64,000 nucleotides of DNA from Cognatundibacterium crateris (lineage in GTDB: Bacteria; Pseudomonadota; Gammaproteobacteria; Burkholderiales; Burkholderiaceae_D). The DNA is taken from contig NZ_JAABOS010000008.1 in assembly GCF_010078235.1 (NCBI RefSeq), positions 1 to 64,000 on the forward strand, written 5' to 3'. The notes beneath the pieces are model-generated. The model saw only the letters and a program-made list of their open reading frames with translations, was not told the DNA's origin and did no database searches. Below, piece by piece: positions 18,274 through 27,200 of the stretch (position 1 is the stretch's first letter; every line of letters starts with the position of its first letter). Made by a program: the position numbers and the translations under genes.

Positions 18274-18360
18274 AATGGTTTGCCTTTTATTCCCGGATGA
18301 AAAAGAAGGAAAACCAAATGTCTGTTGCGCCGTCAACCAGCGCTCCAAGCTGCAATTTAG

Positions 18361-18410
18361 TTTCCATAAGGGAATAATAGATTTTCCAAGAGGAAATTTC
18401 CAATAGGGAA
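18361..18410. repeat. Three TTTCC-N-GGAA palindromic repeats
   Basis: Three similar 14-bp elements lie at 18361-18374, 18383-18396 and 18397-18410 (TTTCCATAAGGGAA, TTTCCAAGAGGAAA, TTTCCAATAGGGAA). They lie 88-138 bp upstream of the orphan fimbrial gene. The spacing and internal symmetry suggest operator sites for a dimeric regulator. No known regulator is assigned. Confidence 0.5.
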
Positions 18411-18615
18411 TTTCAATCAAGTTCCAGGTCTGAGAGAGAAAAACCACGCAGTTTTAGTGATACGCAAACTTAGCTTAAAACTTTGATCACCAACGATATG
18501 ATAAGGATCATGGAAGCATGGTGTTACTGTTAAGAATTATCTGTTTTATCCGTCTGTCCCTTCGTTTTAGCATTCTGTCGCAAGGTAATTGAGCGACTAA
18601 ATTGTGAGGACTAAC

Positions 18616-18681
18616 ATGCCTGCATCAACCAAAAAAACAACGCCTGTTCATCCACACTCAGTACAAGGAGCAAAATCATGA
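18616..18681 (+). CDS. Small leader ORF (21 residues)
   Basis: A 21-codon ORF with its own GAGGA six bases before the ATG. Its product starts MPASTKKTTPVHPHSVQGAKS, which is basic and not membrane-spanning. Its stop overlaps the start of the next gene as ATGA. This is a classical translational-coupling arrangement, so it is more likely to be translated than not. No homologue is known to me. Confidence 0.5.
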   Translation: MPASTKKTTPVHPHSVQGAKS

Positions 18682-19025
18682 AAACGAAAAAAACTTATAT
18701 TGCATTTGGCATCCTGACTTGCGCAGCCATCCTGGCCTTAATTTTTCAACTTTCGCCAGAAACCCATGTCGTCTGGGATGATGAAGAAGTCGGTGGTGTC
18801 GTCGGCTGGGGACTAGGCTTTTTTGGCATCCTGATAGGCTTGGGCGCGAGTTTTTTTGCCTTGCTGATTACGGGTTTGGTCTTTGCCAGTCTGTCGGCAG
18901 TTATGGTGCTGGTATTTGCCGCAGTCGTACTGGCTGTCTGTTTTGCGCTGGCGCCCCTGTTACTGCCCTTCCTGATCCTGGCTGGGCTGATCATGCTGAT
19001 GTCACGCCGTAAAAGCGTGTCCTGA
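18678..19025 (+). CDS. Small integral membrane protein, unknown
   Basis: A 115-residue protein with three predicted membrane segments: about 7-25, 43-78 (possibly two helices through glycine-rich GWGLGFFGILIGLGASF) and 80-108. An acidic loop WDDEEVGG lies between the first two, and a basic C-terminus (SRRKS) suggests a cytoplasmic end. AAGGAG eight bases before the ATG is a strong ribosome binding site, and the upstream 21-codon ORF overlaps the start. I do not recognise the family. Confidence 0.7.
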   Translation: MKTKKTYIAFGILTCAAILALIFQLSPETHVVWDDEEVGGVVGWGLGFFGILIGLGASFFALLITGLVFASLSAVMVLVFAAVVLAVCFALAPLLLPFLILAGLIMLMSRRKSVS

Positions 19026-19058
19026 ACTGAGCTAAGTGCAGAGCTAAGCTCATAGGTC

Positions 19059-19093
19059 AGCTAAGCTGGCAACTCAGATTTCAGCTTAGCTGT
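19059..19093. repeat. Inverted repeat with AGCTAAG motifs
   Basis: Perfect 11-bp arms, CAGCTAAGCTG (19059-19069) and CAGCTTAGCTG (19083-19093), lie after the small membrane protein. Two more AGCTAAG copies occur just upstream (from about 19030). There is no T tract, so it could be a weak or rho-linked terminator or a stabilising hairpin. Confidence 0.5.
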
Positions 19094-19170
19094 ACGGTAA
19101 GAAAATCAATAACACTCCCATCATTCATGCAGGCAGAGGCTGGTACAATTCCGCACCCATTTTCTCCTGC

Positions 19171-19839
19171 ATGACCATGAAATCTCCGGAACTACGCAAA
19201 GAACTCTCAGAACTCACACTGCATAAGCGTGGCATACGCATCAATCTGCAATTACCACTGATAGAAAGCGAAGACGAGGTCACGCTGCGCAGCAGGGAAC
19301 AATTGCGCGATCGTTTACTGGCTCTCCATCTGTGTTGCCTGGCTGCCCAGCCTGAGCAGCAAGCGGATCTGAACAATCTGATCACTAAGCATAATCTGCA
19401 GCACATTCTGTCGGCACAGGAACAAGCCTGGATAGCCCACCAACAGCAGCCAGCTGCGCTGCCTGACTTCGCCATGCATTGCAACTATGCGCTGCATTTC
19501 CTGCAATGGGCAACCGGCCTGCAGCCCGCACCAGGTATGCCTGACCGGGCTGAGCGCTTAGCCGACCTGAGTATGACCCACCATCTATTCGAGACCGCGA
19601 ACAGTCCAGCTTCGGCCCCTGCTTCACTACGCCTGCGCAGTAAATCTGAATTGCTGGACTGGGCTGATTTACTTTATCGTTTGCACTGGTCCGTGCGGCA
19701 TGCCCACATCACCAACAAACCTACGCCAGGCAGACTGCATTCAGCCAGCGTACTGGCCTGGCATCAAGCGGCTAACTGGCTGATCGCTTACGACAATGAA
19801 GATGACTGGGATCAGGTCAGTACCGAAACCGGAGGCTGA
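19171..19839 (+). CDS. DUF4272 domain-containing protein
   Basis: A cytoplasmic 222-residue protein that matches DUF4272, whose function is unknown. The conserved C-terminal block is visible (RSKSELLDWADLLYRLHW and SASVLAWHQAANWL), preceded by a segment with RERLLALHLCC-like helices. ATGs at 19171 and 19177 are both possible starts. It lies 2 bp before the SRAP gene on the same strand, so the two are probably co-transcribed. Confidence 0.8.
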   Translation: MTMKSPELRKELSELTLHKRGIRINLQLPLIESEDEVTLRSREQLRDRLLALHLCCLAAQPEQQADLNNLITKHNLQHILSAQEQAWIAHQQQPAALPDFAMHCNYALHFLQWATGLQPAPGMPDRAERLADLSMTHHLFETANSPASAPASLRLRSKSELLDWADLLYRLHWSVRHAHITNKPTPGRLHSASVLAWHQAANWLIAYDNEDDWDQVSTETGG

Positions 19840-19841
19840 AC

Positions 19842-20504
19842 ATGTGTGTCAACTTCACGCCTAGCCGCAAGGATCAGCTCAACACTGCATTTTCTGTACA
19901 GCCGCCGGCATCCTGCGTTTGGAAAAACGAAGTCTGGCAAGATGATGCCGCCCCGGTCATCATTGCTGATGCCAGTGCAGGACGAGCCTGCATTTCAGCC
20001 AGTTATGGCATGTTGCCCAAGCATCAGTTCGCGCCAGGCAGCAAGCGCTACAGCACCATGAACGCACGTGCTGAAACCATCGCCAGCCTGAAATCTTATC
20101 GGTCTGCCTGGCAGCATGGTCAACGCTGCGTCGTACCTATGCAGAATTTTTTTGAACCTAATTATGAGTCGGGTAAAGCGCAGCGCTGGCATATCGGGGT
20201 GCGGGATCAGGATGATTTCGTGGTGGCAGGCCTGTTTCAAGCCTGGGAAAGTGTGGATAAGCTGCTCAGCTATTCATTCACTCAAATCACCATCAATGCA
20301 GACCAACATCCATTGATGAAGCGCTTTCATCCGCCGGGTGAAGAGAAGCGCTCACTGGTGATACTGCCCGCAGAAAACATCGATGCCTGGCTGCATTGCC
20401 GCGACCTGGAACAAGCCCGCAACATGCTGCAGCTTTACCCGGCAGATAAGATGTGGGGTCAGCCAGTTGATACCAAGCCGCCGGCGCAAGCCAGTTTATT
20501 CTGA
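19842..20504 (+). CDS. SRAP-family abasic-site DNA-crosslinking protein (YedK/HMCES-like)
   Basis: A member of the SOS-response-associated peptidase family, which shields abasic sites in single-stranded DNA by a thiazolidine link through Cys2. Cys2 is present once the initiator Met is removed (MCVNF). Other family residues are visible: NARAETI with the conserved Glu, a RCVVPMQNFFEP block, and the His in KRFHPPGEEKR. The length of 220 is usual. The last 9 bp overlap the convergent MscS gene. I see no LexA box upstream. Confidence 0.9.
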   Translation: MCVNFTPSRKDQLNTAFSVQPPASCVWKNEVWQDDAAPVIIADASAGRACISASYGMLPKHQFAPGSKRYSTMNARAETIASLKSYRSAWQHGQRCVVPMQNFFEPNYESGKAQRWHIGVRDQDDFVVAGLFQAWESVDKLLSYSFTQITINADQHPLMKRFHPPGEEKRSLVILPAENIDAWLHCRDLEQARNMLQLYPADKMWGQPVDTKPPAQASLF

Positions 20505-22124
20505 GCTGGCCGGTGCCTTAAACCAATCCTGCTTAGGCACTACTTTTTCATGTCCAGGATCGCCCAGATAATGCGGTGACATAATCTGTACGCCGTAGGT
20601 ATTGAATACATCCTGAATATTGGCATGCAGCAGATTGATCACCTCGGCCCGTGGTCGCGGCTCGGTCGGGATGGCATGACAAATCAGCAGATACTCGGGG
20701 TAAAAATCGGACAAGGCAGTCTGAAAAACTTTAGGTGCAGGATGGGTTTGCACACCTTGTGTGCGGCTGGCCGCCTCTATCAGCATCGCTTCAACCTGAC
20801 GCCAGGGCGTGTCATAGCCTATCGTGACTTTGGTATCAATCACAAAGCCATCGCCACCGACCACGCGCGAATAATTTTTAGTCACATTATTCAGCACAAA
20901 AGAATTCGGCAGCGTCAGCTCGACCCCCATACCATTGCGGATGCGGGTCGTAAACATACCCAAATCGGTGATGGTGCCTTCATGCTCGGCCACACGGATA
21001 AACTCACCTTTACGATAGACCCGTGAATAAGTCAGGATCAGGCCACTGGCAGCCTGCCCGACCAGGCTGGAGGCACCGAGCGAAATCATCAGGCCAACTA
21101 ATACCGATACCCCTTTAAAGGCCTCGGTTCCTGAACCTGGCAAATACGGATAGGCCATCGTCAGCGCAAACAGCCAGACTGCGATGGTCGCGATTTTACG
21201 CGTCGGTCCCACCAGATCAGCATCCAGCCAATCCACCTCAATTTGGCGGTTCTTAACCAGGTCAAAAAACCGCCCCATCGCATGCGTGAACAGTTTTGCC
21301 AATCCAAAAATCACTACTGCAACAAATAAGTCCGGGATCGCTTTGAGTATGGCGCCCCCCAGTGTCAGCACCAGCCCAAACAGATAGGCATTCAACTGCT
21401 CGCCCCAAGGACGGGTAAAAGGAAACAACGACATCAGCACACCCAGCCACTGATAGCTGAGTAACAGACTGAGCCCCCAACTCAGCACCTGGCTAAGTTT
21501 CTGGATCAGCCAATGCAAACGCTCACGTTTAATCAACGCGGAACCAACGTCATGCAGTTCCGCCAGTTTTGCGTTAGCGAAGATCAGGCTGCGGCGCATC
21601 ACAATGCGGCGCAACTTCCAGACCGCCCACAGTAAGCCCACATATGCCAGCGTCGCCACCAGCGCATATAGCGCTGCATGCAGCATACTGCGCAGATTCC
21701 TGCTTTCTTCATACTCGGTAATAGCCAGTTGCAGGGCCTGTTTTGCCTGCTGGCTGACGCTGTCCAGCGTTTCCTGCTGAAAAGGATCGACATCTTCCGG
21801 CGCGATATAAAAGCTGCCGCTGCCATCTATCTGCACCAGAACACCGGGTGATACATGACTGAGACCGACTTCATGGCGTCCAGGTTTTTCCAGCTGTTGT
21901 TCAATTCTTGCCCGGGCGCGCTGCATCCTGTCTTCCGGCGTCATGCCAAGTACGCTGGCTCTGAGCGTCAGTATCTGGCGGTTAAATATCTGCAGTCTGA
22001 CTTCGGCCGGATGCGGGATGCTGTTTTTGCCCGCATCCTCTGCAGCGCAGACAACAGACGCCAGACATAACAGCATCAAAGCTAACAGTGGCCCCAAGCC
22101 GCGCCGGATGGATAAAGCATACAT
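20496..22124 (-). CDS. MscS-family mechanosensitive ion channel
   Basis: A 542-residue inner-membrane channel of the MscS family with an extra periplasmic N-terminal domain. It has a signal peptide (to VVCAA), a periplasmic region of about 120 residues, then several transmembrane helices. The pore helix and hinge region reads GLMISLGASSLVGQAASGLI, followed by the beta domain (FIRVAEHEGTITDLGMFTTRIRN in part) and the C-terminal alpha/beta domain. It should open under membrane tension on osmotic downshock. Convergent with the SRAP gene and divergent from the Sel1 gene. Confidence 0.9.
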   Translation of the reverse strand: MYALSIRRGLGPLLALMLLCLASVVCAAEDAGKNSIPHPAEVRLQIFNRQILTLRASVLGMTPEDRMQRARARIEQQLEKPGRHEVGLSHVSPGVLVQIDGSGSFYIAPEDVDPFQQETLDSVSQQAKQALQLAITEYEESRNLRSMLHAALYALVATLAYVGLLWAVWKLRRIVMRRSLIFANAKLAELHDVGSALIKRERLHWLIQKLSQVLSWGLSLLLSYQWLGVLMSLFPFTRPWGEQLNAYLFGLVLTLGGAILKAIPDLFVAVVIFGLAKLFTHAMGRFFDLVKNRQIEVDWLDADLVGPTRKIATIAVWLFALTMAYPYLPGSGTEAFKGVSVLVGLMISLGASSLVGQAASGLILTYSRVYRKGEFIRVAEHEGTITDLGMFTTRIRNGMGVELTLPNSFVLNNVTKNYSRVVGGDGFVIDTKVTIGYDTPWRQVEAMLIEAASRTQGVQTHPAPKVFQTALSDFYPEYLLICHAIPTEPRPRAEVINLLHANIQDVFNTYGVQIMSPHYLGDPGHEKVVPKQDWFKAPASSE

Positions 22125-22442
22125 AGCGTTCCCGTTTCATGATCAGCAATAGCTGCAAGCCTGCCGGCCTGCAAACCCATGCACCTGTTTATTGATGTGC
22201 CGCACAGCATGCTGATAATAACAAGACAATTGCCACTATGAATAATAATCTGCCATCTGCTGCAGCTTTCTTGCGGCTTTCATCACAGACGCTTTCCGCA
22301 CTTAGCTGTGGTTCGCAGTGAATGCCGCCAAGAGTCAACATATTTAACAAAATATTGCCTTAGATCACTATTTATTTTCTTCTCCATCTTGCCCATACGC
22401 ACTACAATGACTTATCTCAGTTTGACTTCCGGCTGGCACATC
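22125..22442. other. Intergenic region between divergent mscS-like and Sel1 genes
   Basis: 318 bp between divergent genes, so it must carry two promoters. I cannot pick out a confident -35/-10 pair or operator. No gene or RNA is visible. Confidence 0.4.
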
Positions 22443-23153
22443 ATGAACAAGCTCACATTGAAACCCCTACTCCTCGTTGCCGCGCTGTGCGCAGCTGGCT
22501 TTTCCCTGCATATGGCCCATGCCAATAGCTTTGACGATGGTGTTGCGCTGTATGAAGAGCAGGATTTCCCAGAGGCAGCAGCAGCCTTTCTGGAAGCAGC
22601 AGAGGAAGGCAATGCGGATGCCCAGTTCAACCTGGGCTTAATGTATCTGAATGCGGAAGGGGTGGACGAAGACTACGAGCAAGCATTTGCCTGGTTCTCG
22701 AAATCAGCCGAGCAGAATAATCCGCGTGCCCAAACCAATCTGGCGCGCATGTACGCCAAAGGCAAAGGTGTGCGTCCTGACTATGATGCCGCTGTCACCT
22801 GGTTCAATAAGGCAGCTGAACAGAATTATCCGGATGCGCAATACAGCCTGGGCGTCTTGTACGTGACCGGCAATGGTGTGCCGCGAGACTACAACAAAGC
22901 CCGCGACTTATTCCAGAAAGCTGCCGATCAGGGCAATGCCAGCGCACAGTATCAGCTGGGCCTGATGTACTTCAAAGGCAAGGGCATGGAAGTGAATCAG
23001 GTCGAAGGCTATAAATGGATGGAACTCGCGGGCGACTATAGCGAGGCTGCGGTGTTCCGCGAATTCGCTCAGCAATCCATGTCTGCCGCAGACGTAGAAA
23101 AAGCCGCTGAGCTGGCGGAAGAATGGAAAGCCAGCCAGGAAGAGAATTCTTAA
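22443..23153 (+). CDS. Sel1-repeat (SLR) periplasmic protein
   Basis: A secreted 236-residue protein: signal peptide ending AHAN, one TPR-like unit, then four tandem Sel1-like repeats of 36 residues with the AQYNLGLMYxxGxGVxxDYxxAxxWFxKAAEQ pattern. Sel1 repeats form solenoid scaffolds for protein-protein contacts. The ATG at 22443 starts the signal peptide; the frame extends upstream but without family similarity. It stops 3 bp from the convergent SCO gene. The partner is unknown. Confidence 0.88.
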   Translation: MNKLTLKPLLLVAALCAAGFSLHMAHANSFDDGVALYEEQDFPEAAAAFLEAAEEGNADAQFNLGLMYLNAEGVDEDYEQAFAWFSKSAEQNNPRAQTNLARMYAKGKGVRPDYDAAVTWFNKAAEQNYPDAQYSLGVLYVTGNGVPRDYNKARDLFQKAADQGNASAQYQLGLMYFKGKGMEVNQVEGYKWMELAGDYSEAAVFREFAQQSMSAADVEKAAELAEEWKASQEENS

Positions 23154-23156
23154 TAC

Positions 23157-23759
23157 TCAGGTTTTGCGCCCGGCGAAAGCATGCAGCATCTCCAGCACAT
23201 GGGATGCTGGCGGCATTTCTGCCGTTTTGTAGACTAGCTGCGCCTGGCGGTCGAACAAAAAGATATTTCCTGAATGCCGCTCATTCCCCACAATCTGCCC
23301 CTTCAATAAAGCCAGTATGGCTGACAAGTCCTGTTCACGCGGTGCCAATACCTGCCACAAAGGATGGGCGGCAAACTGCTCACGCCATTGCCGCATCGCC
23401 GCTGCCGTATCCGTCAAGGGGTCTATGCTCAGGGAAATCAGCTGCAAGTCTTTATCCTGACTGGACATCTTAGCTGCCACCGCAGCAAACAAAGCACCCT
23501 GCAGCGGACAAATCGCGCTACACCCTGTGAACATGAGTTGCACAGCCGTGACTTTCCCTGTTAACAGCCGCTGCAAAGCGATGCGCTGATTTGCACTGTT
23601 CAGCACGCTGATGTCAGGTAAGCGACGTGGTGGCCGGATAAAGCCAAATGGATCATGCGAAGGCGGTGCAGCCTGCACCCAGGCGGGCAGACACAGCGCT
23701 GCAGCCTGCAATACAAACTGACGCCGCCCGCTCAGCGCGTCTGATTCAGGAATTGCCAT
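23157..23759 (-). CDS. SCO1/SenC-family copper chaperone
   Basis: A thioredoxin-fold SCO-family protein of 200 residues. The copper ligands are present: CxxxCP as C80-SAI-C84-P and a downstream His at about 162 in RHSGNIFLFD. The N-terminus has a Tat-like signal (GRRQFVLQAAALCLPAW). SCO proteins insert copper into CuA of cytochrome oxidase or act as thiol-disulfide switches. No cytochrome oxidase gene is present here. Its start overlaps the end of the cytochrome c gene by 28 bp and the operon is headed by a copper-radical oxidase fusion, so a role in loading copper into that enzyme is a reasonable inference. Confidence 0.85.
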   Translation of the reverse strand: MAIPESDALSGRRQFVLQAAALCLPAWVQAAPPSHDPFGFIRPPRRLPDISVLNSANQRIALQRLLTGKVTAVQLMFTGCSAICPLQGALFAAVAAKMSSQDKDLQLISLSIDPLTDTAAAMRQWREQFAAHPLWQVLAPREQDLSAILALLKGQIVGNERHSGNIFLFDRQAQLVYKTAEMPPASHVLEMLHAFAGRKT

Positions 23760-24211
23760 AGCGCTTCACACTGTTCATCGTTAATTTGAAAAACCGGCAT
23801 ATTTCTGGAAATGAGTATATGCGCGGGATCGATGCCGGTTCTGAGTACCCGGCAAAAACTACCCAACTCATAGCTGGAGGCCGGGCCGCCACGGCGTGAC
23901 TGCCTGTTACGCAGCACGCCTGCCTCTAAGGCCGGACCAAAATTCTGCGCCAGCTTATCCGTGGCCGCATTCGTTTTGCCGGACGCCTGGCTGGAAGCAT
24001 TGCTATGGCAATTCACACAGCGGCTGGCCATGGGCGGCAATGCGATATCCTGCCCTCTGAGTTGTGCAGTAACAGGAAGCTGACCCGTGTACAGTTTTCT
24101 ACCCAAGTCAGTGTCATTCTGGTTCGCATAGCTGCCCGTCGCCACTAACAGCAGCGGTGCGCACAGCGCGGCCAACAGCCGCCGTTTGAGCGGTGTGTAG
24201 CGCTGGCTCAT
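23732..24211 (-). CDS. Monohaem c-type cytochrome
   Basis: A secreted c-type cytochrome of 159 residues with a signal peptide (to SYANQ), one haem motif CVNCH (65-69) and a likely distal Met at 138 in SRNMPVF. A longer frame to 24265 exists, but the ATG at 24211 overlaps the stop of the galactose oxidase fusion as ATGA, which fixes the start. Its place in the operon, between an oxidase/dihaem fusion and a copper chaperone, suggests it exchanges electrons with the dihaem domain. A link to a specific respiratory complex cannot be seen. Confidence 0.85.
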   Translation of the reverse strand: MSQRYTPLKRRLLAALCAPLLLVATGSYANQNDTDLGRKLYTGQLPVTAQLRGQDIALPPMASRCVNCHSNASSQASGKTNAATDKLAQNFGPALEAGVLRNRQSRRGGPASSYELGSFCRVLRTGIDPAHILISRNMPVFQINDEQCEALWQFLNQTR

Positions 24212-27200
24212 CGTGCGCCTATCCAATCCAGCAAGCGGCTCCATTGCTGCTGCACATTGGACCATGCCTGACTCGCAAACTGCTGCAACTGTGCTACCGG
24301 TGTATCCGCTGCCATGGCTGCTTTCGCCTGCAAACCAGCCGCTGGATTGCCGATGTTAGCAAACAGCACGGATTTTTCAGCAGCGTTATCCGCATTGAGT
24401 TGCCGGAAATCGCCCTGCCAGGCTGGGTCGCCCCAGTTCACACCGTCGCTGCTGACATAGAAATTGACCAGACTCATGGTGCCATTGCCACCCCCTGCAC
24501 GTGGCAGATAACGGAAGCCAGCGACTTCTTGTGCTGCGCCCAGATCGACCTGGAACCAATGTGGCGGGCGTGGATTGGCCGTTTGCCACTGGGTATGCCA
24601 GATGCTGTCTTTGTTTCCGTCAATCGCATTGGCAGCAGCACCGTTTTCGCCTTGCAGTTCTACGCTGTCTGCACTGGCCTTCCAATTGCTGCGCGCTAGC
24701 AAAGCACCCTGCTCATTGACCAGATTAAATTCCGCCATCGAACCCCAGGCATTGTTATTCACCTCGCCCAGTTGTTCCAGTTTCACATAACGGACCGCGC
24801 CACCAGCCAGTTCTGCATTGCCGATTTGCTTAACGAAAGCCGCTAACTGATTGAGCTCAGCATCCGTAAAGGCACGCATTTTTTGCGCACCAGCACCCAA
24901 CAATGGAGGATTGGCCGCATTGATGGTCGCAGGATTATGCGCTGCAATCGCCTGCTGTATGGTCGCTGCGGAGCCATCATGCAAATAAGGTGCCGTGTCC
25001 CAGACATCGCGTAAAGTCGGCACATCCAGACCAGTCAAAGGCGTACCCTGACGCTGGCCGCTGCTGGCTTTGAGGGTGCCGATGTTATACAACTTGCCCA
25101 ACGCCGTACCACTGACCGTAAAGTTCACACCGGTGTGACAGGATGCACAGTAAGTATTGAACAGACTGCGCCCCGCCTTGCCATCCACGGTCAGCGAATT
25201 ATCCGGATTTCGGTAAGGGCTGGCATCAACCTGGCGCAAGGATGCCATGTAAGCCGCCAATGCATCCAGATCAGCGCTGAGACCAGCCTTTTTATCACCT
25301 AAGGGCTGATTCCGGGTGCCGGCATTGTAATCTGCATCCTTCATCAATCCTGTGCCCTGGGCAAAGCTGCGGATCTGAGATTCAAAATCCTGTAGCTCGT
25401 CAAAATTTCCCGACCAGTGCAGATTCATCTGGCCACCGGCGCGGCCACGCAGGCTGATGGTATTGCGTAAGCCCTCGCCTAAACCGGTAAAGTCCCAGGT
25501 ACGGCCATCGGTTCCAGCCTCGCTGTGGCAAGCGGTACAGCTGAGCCAGCCGCCACGCGCCAGACGCGGATCACGCGCATCATAGAAATGCTGTTTCCCG
25601 ATCAATACCTGAGCACTGAGTTTTTCGGCCGCGATGGTGGATGCCACTTGCACTGCACCCACCTGCATTTGCCCACGCTGCAGCATCGGTGTCAGATCGA
25701 AACGACTGACCGTGCGATCCATAAAATTATTAACGAACAGCACATTGCCATCACTGGAAAAACTCAGTCCCTGTGGTGCGCGCCCTGCATCAAAGCGGAA
25801 CATTTCGCGTGCGCCAACCGGATCAAGCACCGCGATCTGTCTGGTGTTTTCCAATGCGAGGAACAGATACGCACCACCCGGATGAAACGCAACCGCACTG
25901 ACCAGGCCGGTGCTGTTGATATCAACACGGGCAGCGTAATCCTCTTTCATGCTGTTGAGGTTAATGCGCGAGCTGATCGCTCTGACCGTGTTCTGAAAAT
26001 CGAGATTTTTTCCATCGCGCAAACTACCGCGCAGTATATTGTCCTGCTTGGACGGTATCCAGGCAGAACTGCCATCCGGTGCAATCGCAGCGGCAGCCAG
26101 ATAATTGGGTATGCCGCGTCCCTGAGTTTGTGCATCCTGTTTATCACTGTGCTGCAGGATCACTGAGCTTTGCAGGCGCAGAGGATGCGTATTTGCCACC
26201 ACCACGATACCGCCATAATTGACACCATTGACCGTGGTCTGCACCTTGGCTGTGCCTTCACCGGGCAACGCTGGCGTGATAAAGCGTGATACCAGCAGGC
26301 GATCACTATCCTGATGCAGACTCAGATAACGCGGCGTGGCACCGACGCTGAGACTCGCAATTTGCTTGCCAGTCGCACTGTCGATTTGCCACACCTGGCC
26401 CAGCGCTTCCAGCGCGACATACAGGCGCGCTTCATTGGCCGCAGCGACGATGCCAAACGGCTGGCTACCCACAGGCAAGGCCACGGTATTACTGACTTTC
26501 AGCGTCCCGCTATCAATCACACTCAGACTGGCCGCATCGCGATTGCTGACCCACACTTTGCCATCTGCCGTCAGCGCCAGCTGGCGCGGCCCTTTACCGA
26601 CCGCGATCTCAGCCAGTTTCTGCAGATTTTGCGCATCCATCACCGCTACGCTGTCATTGTCCGGATTAACCACCCAAATGCGGTCACCACCAGCGCGTTT
26701 TTCCGTCAGCAACGCGCTTGATGCACGCGCCTGCCCCGCAATCGCAGGTGTCGTCACCGCCTGATAGAAACTATAGGTGGAGATAATGCCGGACAGGTTT
26801 TTCACTGTCGCGGTGACGCGGTACAGCCCGGGCTGGGTGTATTGATGCGTCGTTGTCGCGCTGGCGCTGAATGTGTTCGGATTGGTACTGCCATCGCCGA
26901 AATCCCAGGCATAAGTCAGTCCACTACCGGTTGCGCTCACCTGATAACTGACCGCCGATCCGCTGGTTTGCGGTTGTACGCTGATTGGTGAAATCACAGC
27001 CGCAGGCAGCGTCACATTCATCACAAAGTTTTGTGATGCGACACCGCCACGGCCATCGCTGACACTGGCACTGACCATGAAACTGCCGTCACGCGTCGTA
27101 GTGCCGCTGATCAGTCCGGTCGCTGCATTCAGGGCCAAACCGGGAGGCAGACCAGATGCGGTAAAACTCAGGGTATCACCATCAGGATCATTCGCCTGCA

